Source of the DNA: Lacrimispora amygdalina
GTDB lineage: Bacteria > Bacillota > Clostridia > Lachnospirales > Lachnospiraceae
NCBI RefSeq assembly: GCF_900205965.1
Contig: NZ_OAOF01000004.1
Span: 186,001-250,000 of the forward strand
Length of the DNA stretch: 64,000 nucleotides
Direction of reading: 5' to 3'
In this document: positions 58,573 to 64,000 of the stretch, in pieces
Layout of the letters: every line of letters begins with the position of its first letter
How positions within the stretch are numbered: the stretch's first letter is position 1
Translations under genes and position numbers: made by a program
Notes under the pieces: model-generated
Told to the model about the DNA's origin: nothing
Seen by the model: the letters and a program-made list of their open reading frames with translations, nothing else
The model's database searches: none

Positions 58573-60438
58573 TTAACTTTTGTTCTGATAACGGAGTGCC
58601 CGGACCGCATTTAAAATAGCAAGTACGGATACACCTACATCACCGAAAACAGCCGCCCACATTGTGGCCAGGCCTGCTGCCGACAGAATTAAGATCAGCA
58701 CCTTCACGCCTATGGCAAAAATAATATTCTGTTTTACAATGGCAACGGTTTTTCTGGCAATCCGTATGGTATCAACCAGCCGGGTAAGCTCGTCAGTCAT
58801 GATTACCACATCAGCGGCTTCAACAGCTGCATCGGATCCGATCTGACCCATGGCAATACCCACATCTGCACGGGCAAGAACCGGTGCATCGTTGATTCCG
58901 TCTCCCACAAATGCCAGCGCTGCATCTTTATGCTTCTTAGCCAGCAGCTCTTCCACTTTTCCTACCTTATCGCCAGGAAGAAGACCACCATGTACCTCAT
59001 CAAGCCCAAGCTTCTCACCTACAAGCTTTCCTACTTCCGGTTTATCTCCGGTAAGCATCACAAGCTTTTTCACTCCTGCTGCCCTTAAGCCCTTCAGTGC
59101 GTCAGGCACGTCTTCCCTGATTGTATCTGAAATAGTCACAGAACCAAGATACGTGTTCCCGTCTGCTATATAAAGCGTTGTTCCTTCTGCCGGATCGCTT
59201 CCGCTTACCGTGATTTTCTGCTGCTCCATGAGTCTTGCATTCCCGATATAAAGTTCTCGTTCCATATTCTGTACAGAAACGGTTGTTTTTACTCCAAGTC
59301 CTGCAAGCTCTTTCGCTTCACCTACTTTTGACTGATCCAGTGGTTTCTTATAAGCTTCTTTTACAGATTGGGCAATTGGGTGGTTGGAATGAAACTCCCC
59401 ATATGCAGCCAGTTCAAGAAGCTCCTCCTTCGTTCCTGTCAGAGGATCCACACTGGTAACCTGGAATTTTCCTGTAGTCAGTGTTCCTGTTTTATCAAAT
59501 ACCACTGTATCAAGATCAGCCATTGCTTCCAGATAGTTGCTGCCCTTTAAAAGTATACCCTGGCCGGAAGCAGCTCCCAATCCTCCAAAGAAGCTAAGTG
59601 GTACGGATATTACCAGAGCGCAGGGACAGGATACAACTAAAAAGCTGCATGCACGGTAAATCCAGGTTCCCCAGTCTCCGGTAAAAAGCGGCGGAATCAC
59701 GGCAAGCAAAAGAGCAAGCACTACGACAACAGGAGTATAGATCCGAGCAAATCTGGTGATGAAATTCTCAGCCCTGGCTTTCCTGGAACTGGCATTTTCC
59801 ACCAGCTCCAGAATTTTGGCTACGGTAGAATCATCAAACAGTCTGGTTACCCGAACCTCCAGAACACCATTTAAATTGATGGAACCACTGATAACCGGTT
59901 CCTGTTCCTTAATCTCCACAGGCATGGATTCACCGGTCAGAGCCTTGGTATCAAGGCTGCTGCTGCCTTTTACCACAATTCCGTCAAGCGGCACCTTCTC
60001 ACCCGGCTTTACTATAATGATGTCATCAACGGCCACTTCATAGGGATCAACCTTTTCCTCCGTTCCATCGCGAAGCAGATTCGCGTATTCCGGATTTATA
60101 TCCATAAGATCTGTTATGGATTTTCTCGATCTGTTCACTGCATAATCATTAAATAATTCACCCACCTGATAAAACAGCATAACGCCGACAGCTTCTTCCA
60201 GTGCACCGATTCCAATGGCTCCGAAGGTGGCCACAGACATCAGAAAATTTTCATCAAAAAACTGGCCGTTTCTTATATTTCTCAGTGCTCTTAAGGGAAT
60301 ATCATAGCCTGCAGCAAGATAAGAGATAATAAATAAGATCCAATACCCGTATACGCTTCCCTCCAATGCCATGGCAAGAGCAAAAAACAGCGCACTGATG
60401 AACAGCCGGATTCCCATAATTTTCTGTTTTTTTGTCAT
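58573..60438 (-). CDS. Heavy-metal P1B-type ATPase (Zn/Cd/Pb efflux, ZntA/CadA type) without N-terminal HMA domain
   Basis: A 621-residue metal pump. The membrane CPC motif lies in SCPCALVISVPLSFFGG near residue 270; the phosphorylation motif DKTGTLT lies near 312; TGES, GDGINDAPVLARADVGIAMG and the last-helix MWAAVFGDVGVSVLAILNA with its Asp point to the Zn2+/Cd2+/Pb2+ (P1B-2) class, not copper. It begins directly with membrane helices; the usual N-terminal metal-binding domain is encoded separately just upstream (60454-60684). It pumps metal out of the cytoplasm. It is the last gene of an ArsR-controlled operon. Confidence 0.92.
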   Translation of the reverse strand: MTKKQKIMGIRLFISALFFALAMALEGSVYGYWILFIISYLAAGYDIPLRALRNIRNGQFFDENFLMSVATFGAIGIGALEEAVGVMLFYQVGELFNDYAVNRSRKSITDLMDINPEYANLLRDGTEEKVDPYEVAVDDIIIVKPGEKVPLDGIVVKGSSSLDTKALTGESMPVEIKEQEPVISGSINLNGVLEVRVTRLFDDSTVAKILELVENASSRKARAENFITRFARIYTPVVVVLALLLAVIPPLFTGDWGTWIYRACSFLVVSCPCALVISVPLSFFGGLGAASGQGILLKGSNYLEAMADLDTVVFDKTGTLTTGKFQVTSVDPLTGTKEELLELAAYGEFHSNHPIAQSVKEAYKKPLDQSKVGEAKELAGLGVKTTVSVQNMERELYIGNARLMEQQKITVSGSDPAEGTTLYIADGNTYLGSVTISDTIREDVPDALKGLRAAGVKKLVMLTGDKPEVGKLVGEKLGLDEVHGGLLPGDKVGKVEELLAKKHKDAALAFVGDGINDAPVLARADVGIAMGQIGSDAAVEAADVVIMTDELTRLVDTIRIARKTVAIVKQNIIFAIGVKVLILILSAAGLATMWAAVFGDVGVSVLAILNAVRALRYQNKS

Positions 60439-60453
60439 AACTGCTCCTTTTGC

Positions 60454-60684
60454 TTACCGAAGAACTTTGAAATCAGCTTCCGGCTCAATTTTATTTGCTG
60501 TTTTTCTGGCTGCTTCTATAATCTCATCCACTCTTTCCTCTTCCACTTCCATGGTTAATCTCTGAGTCATAAAGCTTAATGACGCATGTTCGACGCCACT
60601 TAATTTTTTCACCTCATCTTCAATTTTAGCCGCACAGTTTGCACAGCAAAGACCCTCTAATTTAATTATCTTTTTCATTTTCAT
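60454..60684 (-). CDS. Free-standing heavy-metal-associated (HMA) domain protein
   Basis: A 76-residue HMA protein with a beta-alpha-beta ferredoxin-like fold. The metal site is LEGLCCANCAAKIEDEV, with CCxxC (Cys 13, 14, 17). It is 15 bp ahead of the ATPase, which lacks its own HMA domain, so it is probably the detached metal-sensing or delivery domain of that pump and not a copper chaperone. GGAG precedes the ATG. CopZ-like annotation is possible but the ATPase class argues for Zn or Cd. Confidence 0.88.
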   Translation of the reverse strand: MKMKKIIKLEGLCCANCAAKIEDEVKKLSGVEHASLSFMTQRLTMEVEEERVDEIIEAARKTANKIEPEADFKVLR

Positions 60685-60714
60685 CTTCTCCTTTTATTTT
60701 AAATGGCTGATTTA

Positions 60715-61098
60715 TTACTCGCTGATGTGTTCCATACCCTGAGCCAGGATGGTCTCTATATGACCGTCTGCCAGAGAATAGAAAACCGTCTTTCCTTCTC
60801 TTTTAAACTTTACCAGGCGCATCTGCTTTAATATCCTGAGCTGGTGGGAAATCGCCGATTGCCCCATCTGCAGCAGATTTGCAATATCACAGACACACAT
60901 CTGTGACTGGCTGAGAACATAGAGAATTCTGACTCTTGTGGGATCTCCGAATATTTTAAAAAAATCAGCAAGATCCATCAGCTGCTGCTCTTTGGGCATG
61001 GCTTTCAGGACCTGATTCACAACATTCTCATGAACGCAGATAAAATCACACTGGTCAAACTCACCATCCTGAATGACCCGTTTCTCTTCTTCTGCCAT
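60715..61098 (-). CDS. ArsR/SmtB family metal-sensing repressor (CadC-like)
   Basis: A 127-residue winged-helix repressor. An N-terminal extension with two Cys residues (FDQCDFICVHENV) precedes the core; MCVCDIANLLQMGQSAISHQ carries the CxC metal motif and recognition helix, as in CadC. It would leave DNA when Cd, Pb or Zn binds. It heads the operon with the HMA protein and P1B ATPase (30 bp and 15 bp gaps). A near-perfect SmtB/CadC-type operator overlaps its promoter at 61122-61141. Confidence 0.92.
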   Translation of the reverse strand: MAEEEKRVIQDGEFDQCDFICVHENVVNQVLKAMPKEQQLMDLADFFKIFGDPTRVRILYVLSQSQMCVCDIANLLQMGQSAISHQLRILKQMRLVKFKREGKTVFYSLADGHIETILAQGMEHISE

Positions 61099-61121
61099 CT
61101 GGAACCTCCTTATATATTATT

Positions 61122-61141
61122 ATATGAATATCTGTTCATAT
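61122..61141. promoter_or_regulatory. SmtB/CadC-type operator
   Basis: ATATGAATATCTGTTCATAT is a 9-2-9 inverted repeat with 8 of 9 positions matching and is almost the textbook ArsR/SmtB site (ATATGAACA-N2-TGTTCATAT). It covers the predicted start of transcription of the arsR operon. Confidence 0.8.
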
Positions 61142-61145
61142 GTTT

Positions 61146-61173
61146 ATATTATCATCTTTATATCATTTGTCAA
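61146..61173 (-). promoter_or_regulatory. Promoter of the arsR-HMA-ATPase operon
   Basis: On the minus strand TTGACA (61168-61173, perfect) and TAATAT (61146-61151) are 16 bp apart, placing the start near 61139, inside the operator. Confidence 0.65.
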
Positions 61174-61191
61174 GTACCTTTTGACAGGCTA

Positions 61192-61220
61192 TTGACAGTT
61201 TTTTCCTGCAATGATAGAAT
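61192..61220 (+). promoter_or_regulatory. Promoter of the ABC-2 exporter operon
   Basis: TTGACA (61192-61197, perfect) and TAGAAT (61215-61220) are 17 bp apart. The start would be near 61227, giving a leader of about 234 nt before the ATG at 61461. It lies back to back with the arsR promoter, 18 bp between the two -35 hexamers. Confidence 0.7.
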
Positions 61221-61283
61221 ATAAGTCCTTTTCCACATCTAAACACACATCTCAAATTCAGGAAAAGAGAATATTGATACCAC

Positions 61284-61372
61284 GGTAGAGTCCCCGGAAC
61301 ATTATTCCGGAGAGCTGTGCTGGCATTTTTGCCTGCACTGACCGCTTGGAAAGATATTAGGACGTTCTGACC
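61284..61372 (+). ncRNA. Junction-shaped leader RNA upstream of the ABC-2 exporter (unassigned candidate riboswitch)
   Basis: GGTAGAGTCC (61284-61293) can pair with GGAC, TCT and ACC in 61360-61372 as a 10-bp closing stem with two bulges. Inside are two clean hairpins: CCGGAA/TTCCGG with loop CATTA (61294-61310) and GTGC-T-GGCA/TGCC-T-GCAC with loop TTTT (61317-61338). A 21-nt unpaired arm (61339-61359) completes a three-way junction. No terminator follows; a GGCAG/CTGCC hairpin lies at about 61400. I compared it by eye with TPP, SAM, FMN, cobalamin, ykkC, glycine, lysine, Mn, NiCo and c-di-GMP elements and saw no match. Confidence 0.45.
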
Positions 61373-61460
61373 AGTTATGACAGACCACCTACCTTTAAGG
61401 CAGGAGCTGCCCGCTGCAGGAATGACACGTTCACAAATATTACTGCCAGGAGGAATTTAT

Positions 61461-62261
61461 ATGATTCAAGTGGAACACATGAACAAGACTTTTAAAGTCG
61501 CAAGAAGAAGTGCCGGATTTTCCAATGCGGTAAAGGCGCTTTTTCACAAGGAGACCGACACGGTCCATGCTCTTTCAGACATCTCCTTTCACATAGGAGA
61601 CGGAGAGATGGTAGGTTATATCGGTCCCAATGGAGCCGGGAAAAGCTCCACTATAAAAATTCTTAGCGGAATTCTGACACCGGACAGCGGAACCTGCCAG
61701 ATCAATGGCCGGATTCCATGGAAAGACCGGAAGGAACACGTAAAGGACATCGGCGTCGTGTTCGGGCAGCGTACCCAGCTATGGTGGGACGTTCCTGTTA
61801 TTGATTCCTTTGAACTGCTCCGCGACATCTACGACATCCCCAGACACCAATACTTAATTACCCTGGAAGAACTCACCCAGCTTCTTGCTTTAGAAGAGAT
61901 CATAAAGACTCCTGCAAGACAGCTTTCACTGGGGCAGCGCATGCGCTGTGAAATTGCAGCATCTCTTCTCCATACCCCGAAGATCCTCTTTCTTGATGAG
62001 CCCACCATTGGACTTGATGCAGTTTCCAAGCTTGCAGTCCGGGATTTTATCAGAAAATTAAACCGGATCCATAAAACCACGGTTCTTCTTACCACTCACG
62101 ATATGCAGGACATCGACGCCCTTGCAGACAGGGTTTTGCTGATCGGAAAAGGACGGCTGCTTTTGGACGGAACTCTTTCAGATTTAAAATCCCGCTGTGA
62201 ACCACCATGTGCCACCTTAGATGAGATTGTTGCATCCCTTTACCGGGAATTTCACATATAG
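61461..62261 (+). CDS. ABC-2 type exporter ATPase subunit
   Basis: 266 residues from the ATG at 61461 (AGGAGG 7 bases upstream); the upstream in-frame ATGs lie inside the structured leader and are rejected. Walker A GPNGAGKSST is at 55-64, the signature reads LSLGQRMRCE, Walker B ILFLDEPTIGLD, and the His switch TTHDMQD follows. The long N-terminal segment (KVARRSAGFSNAVKALFHKE) before the core is typical of the ATPases paired with DUF990-type permeases. It energises export by the two permeases that follow at 9- and 12-bp gaps. The substrate is unknown. Confidence 0.9.
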   Translation: MIQVEHMNKTFKVARRSAGFSNAVKALFHKETDTVHALSDISFHIGDGEMVGYIGPNGAGKSSTIKILSGILTPDSGTCQINGRIPWKDRKEHVKDIGVVFGQRTQLWWDVPVIDSFELLRDIYDIPRHQYLITLEELTQLLALEEIIKTPARQLSLGQRMRCEIAASLLHTPKILFLDEPTIGLDAVSKLAVRDFIRKLNRIHKTTVLLTTHDMQDIDALADRVLLIGKGRLLLDGTLSDLKSRCEPPCATLDEIVASLYREFHI

Positions 62262-62270
62262 GAGGGCAGG

Positions 62271-63074
62271 ATGAAAAAATACTGGTCTTTTTTCCGCATT
62301 CGTTTTATCAGGGGACTTCAGTACCGCACTGCCGCTCTGTCCGGCATGGTGACACAGTTTGTATGGGGAGCTATGGAAATCCTTTTATTTAAAGCCTTCT
62401 ATGAAGCGTCTCCGGAAAGCTTCCCCATGACCTTTGAAGCACTTTCCACGTATGTGTGGCTTCAGCAGGCATTTCTGGCATTATATATGGTCTGGTTCTG
62501 GGAATCGGAGCTTTTTAATTCCATTACAACCGGAGATGTGGCCTATGAGTTATGCAGGCCGGTCCGCCTTTATCATATGTGGTTTGTAAGGGGACTGGCA
62601 GTCCGCCTTTCAAAAGCAGTGCTGCGCTGTATGCCCATCCTCATTGTCTCCTCGTTTCTCCCAGCTCCCTACGGGCTTACGCTGCCAGGGGATATGACAA
62701 CCTGGGGAATCACTCTTTTGTCCATGACACTGGGACTGCTGCTCATCGTGGCTTTCAACATGATTGTATATATGTCCGCGTTTTACACCGTATCCTCACA
62801 GGGTATGAAACTGGTCATCACCTCTTTAGCGGAATTTTTAGGCGGCGCTGTCATACCCATTCCCTTTCTTCCCGGACAGGTACGGATAATAGTGGAACTT
62901 CTGCCCTTCGCTTCTGCACAGAATGTGCCTTTCAGGATCTTTGGCGGTGATTTAGCAGGACCTGATCTGTACAGCAGCTTAATAAAACAGGTATTCTGGC
63001 TGCTTGCATTTGTGCTCATCGGAAGTTTTATGGAAAAACGGGCACTGAAACGAATTGTCATACAGGGAGGCTGA
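62271..63074 (+). CDS. ABC-2 type permease subunit A
   Basis: A 267-residue membrane protein with six helices and little soluble sequence. The start FFRIRFIRGLQYRTAALSGM and the stretch GDVAYELCRPVRLYHMWFVRG match the ABC-2/DUF990-like permease family. GGAGGGC precedes the ATG. With the next gene it should form a heterodimeric pore. Related three-gene sets export small molecules or viologen-type compounds; here the cargo cannot be told. Confidence 0.85.
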   Translation: MKKYWSFFRIRFIRGLQYRTAALSGMVTQFVWGAMEILLFKAFYEASPESFPMTFEALSTYVWLQQAFLALYMVWFWESELFNSITTGDVAYELCRPVRLYHMWFVRGLAVRLSKAVLRCMPILIVSSFLPAPYGLTLPGDMTTWGITLLSMTLGLLLIVAFNMIVYMSAFYTVSSQGMKLVITSLAEFLGGAVIPIPFLPGQVRIIVELLPFASAQNVPFRIFGGDLAGPDLYSSLIKQVFWLLAFVLIGSFMEKRALKRIVIQGG

Positions 63075-63086
63075 AAGGAGGATTTC

Positions 63087-63872
63087 ATGAATTTAATCAG
63101 GCTTTACGTTAATTTTTTTCTCATGCACTTAAAAAGCATGATGCAGCACAAGGTTTCATTTTTCATGACTTTAACGGGACAGTTTTTAATCTCCTTTAAT
63201 ATCTTTTTAGGCGTTTACTTTATGATGACCCGCTTCCACCAGGTAAAGGGCTTTTCTTACAGTGAAGTGCTGCTTTGCTTTTCCATAACTTTAATGGCCT
63301 TCACACTGGCAGAAACCATATTCCGGAGTCTGGATACCTTTGAGACCATTATTGGAAACGGAGAGTTTGACCGTATTCTCCTCCGGCCAATAAACAGCCT
63401 CTTTCTGGTTCTGTGCAGCAAGATCGAATTAACCCGCTTCGGCCGCCTTCTTCAGGCTGTTGTCATGCTGGTTTATGGGGTTTCTTCCAGCTCCATAGTC
63501 TGGACTCCACTCCGCTGCCTCCTTGTAGTGCTCATGATTCTTGGAGGAATCTGTGTCTTTGCTGCCATCTACTTAATTTTTGCATGCTTATGCTTTTTTA
63601 CCCTGGAAGGGCTGGAATTTATGAATGTATTTACAGACGGAGCAAGGGAATACGGGAAATATCCCATTGGTATTTATGGTAAAAATGTGCTTTTTATCTG
63701 CACTTATCTGGTACCCTTTGCCTTGTTCCAGTATTATCCCCTGCTATATCTCACAGGTAAATCAGATAATTCCTGGTATCTATTGCTGCCGCTGTGCTGT
63801 GCTCTGTTTCTGATCCCAGCATTCCTATTATGGAATTTAGGGTTGAGACACTACCAGTCCACCGGTTCCTGA
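63087..63872 (+). CDS. ABC-2 type permease subunit B
   Basis: A 261-residue permease with about six helices. ETIFRSLDTFETIIGNGEFD and RILLRPINSLFLVLCSKIE match the ABC-2 family region where the cytoplasmic gate helix lies, analogous to the PVR motif of the partner. AAAGGAGG precedes the ATG. It closes the three-gene unit; a hairpin follows the stop. Confidence 0.85.
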   Translation: MNLIRLYVNFFLMHLKSMMQHKVSFFMTLTGQFLISFNIFLGVYFMMTRFHQVKGFSYSEVLLCFSITLMAFTLAETIFRSLDTFETIIGNGEFDRILLRPINSLFLVLCSKIELTRFGRLLQAVVMLVYGVSSSSIVWTPLRCLLVVLMILGGICVFAAIYLIFACLCFFTLEGLEFMNVFTDGAREYGKYPIGIYGKNVLFICTYLVPFALFQYYPLLYLTGKSDNSWYLLLPLCCALFLIPAFLLWNLGLRHYQSTGS

Positions 63873-63880
63873 CAATATAA

Positions 63881-63940
63881 AATGCATCCGTTCAGACCTG
63901 TTACGGCTGATACGGATGCATTACCATCTCTGTCTTTTTT
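63881..63940 (+). terminator. Stem-loop after the ABC-2 exporter operon
   Basis: AATGCATCCGT (63881-63891) pairs perfectly with ACGGATGCATT (63912-63922) around a 20-base loop. A run of six T residues lies 12 bases further on, so termination is plausible but not textbook. Confidence 0.55.
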
Positions 63941-63951
63941 CAATTATAGAA

Positions 63952-64000
63952 CTAGTGTCCGCAGGACTCTCCATGATTGCCGCATTCATGCTCTTCGCTT
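63952..64000 (-). CDS. C-terminal end of a minus-strand gene with Cys/His-rich tail (cut by window edge)
   Basis: The last 15 codons of a minus-strand frame end at TAG (63952-63954) and read SEEHECGNHGESCGH. Two Cys and four His residues in 15 suggest a metal-binding tail, but with so little sequence neither family nor reality of the gene can be settled. It would converge with the exporter operon. Confidence 0.35.
   Translation of the reverse strand, partial: SEEHECGNHGESCGH

Noticed and set aside
61284-61460. Known riboswitch classes (guanidine-I/ykkC, TPP, SAM, cobalamin, Mn, NiCo, ZTP, fluoride, T-box)
   Set aside because: None of the conserved core strings or arrangements I know for these classes appears; the element is left unassigned, pending an Rfam search.
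61377-61460. Longer N-terminus for the ABC ATPase starting at 61377
   Set aside because: The extra 28 codons have no ribosome site, overlap the folded leader and match no ATPase; AGGAGG lies just before 61461.
1-64000. Prophage, insertion sequence, integron or defence island
   Set aside because: No transposase, integrase, phage structural, restriction or toxin-antitoxin gene is seen; gene order and codon style look uniform and chromosomal.

Overview
The window is chromosomal DNA from a low-to-moderate-GC, endospore-forming Clostridia, most likely a Lachnospiraceae (Clostridium cluster XIVa) relative of Lacrimispora, Hungatella or Enterocloster. The evidence is a cotJABC spore-coat operon, a PG-binding protein of spore type, LL-diaminopimelate aminotransferase (dapL), Na+-pumping decarboxylase subunits, lactate dehydrogenase, two YitT-family proteins and strong AGGAGG-type ribosome sites. 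I see no phage, insertion sequence, integrase, CRISPR array or rRNA. The taxon is an inference from gene content.

Layout. 1-2.1 kb: truncated cytidylate-kinase-like gene, a divergent PucR-type regulator, and a MarR gene ending a heterodimeric ABC exporter operon (1.7-5.7 kb). 5.9-11.3 kb: five-gene biotin/Na+ decarboxylase operon with two different carboxyltransferases. 11.5-22.7 kb: mostly housekeeping genes (lipoprotein, YitT, tyrosine phosphatase, D,D-carboxypeptidase, DNA polymerase IV with a near-consensus SOS box, pseudouridine synthase, rRNA methyltransferase, YedF, DUF1292, CobO). 22.7-30 kb: UvrD-type helicase, gltX, class A PBP, tRNA-Thr, ldh. 30-39 kb: one long minus-strand run, ispF-cysS-mrnC-rlmB followed by a transglutaminase lipoprotein and a stripped-down type IV pilus-like set (PilC, four small single-span proteins, PilT). 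39-43 kb: small secreted wall-binding protein, tRNA-Met and tRNA-Val, a divergent LysR/YeiH pair, and a NYN-LOTUS protein. 43.3-49.4 kb: cotJABC, and carAB with an unusual leader holding three 52-bp tandem repeats. 49.5-54.2 kb: spore/PG-related protein, DUF368, HAD, amidase, Lrp. 54.3-58.6 kb: glnA-ANTAR-dapF-dapL nitrogen/lysine operon with a structured leader. 58.6-61.1 kb: ArsR, free-standing HMA protein and P-type ATPase for metal efflux. 61.2-63.9 kb: three-gene ABC-2 exporter behind a consensus promoter and a long leader that can fold into a junction-shaped RNA.

The points most worth a second look are (1) the folded leader at 61284-61372, which I could not match to any riboswitch class I know; (2) the triple 52-bp repeat inside the carAB 5' leader; (3) the pilus-like cluster that has PilT and PilC but no PilB, prepilin peptidase or canonical prepilin; (4) the glnA leader with two terminator-like hairpins and an ANTAR-type hexaloop, in the same operon as an ANTAR protein; and (5) the decarboxylase operon whose single biotin carrier must serve two carboxyltransferases.
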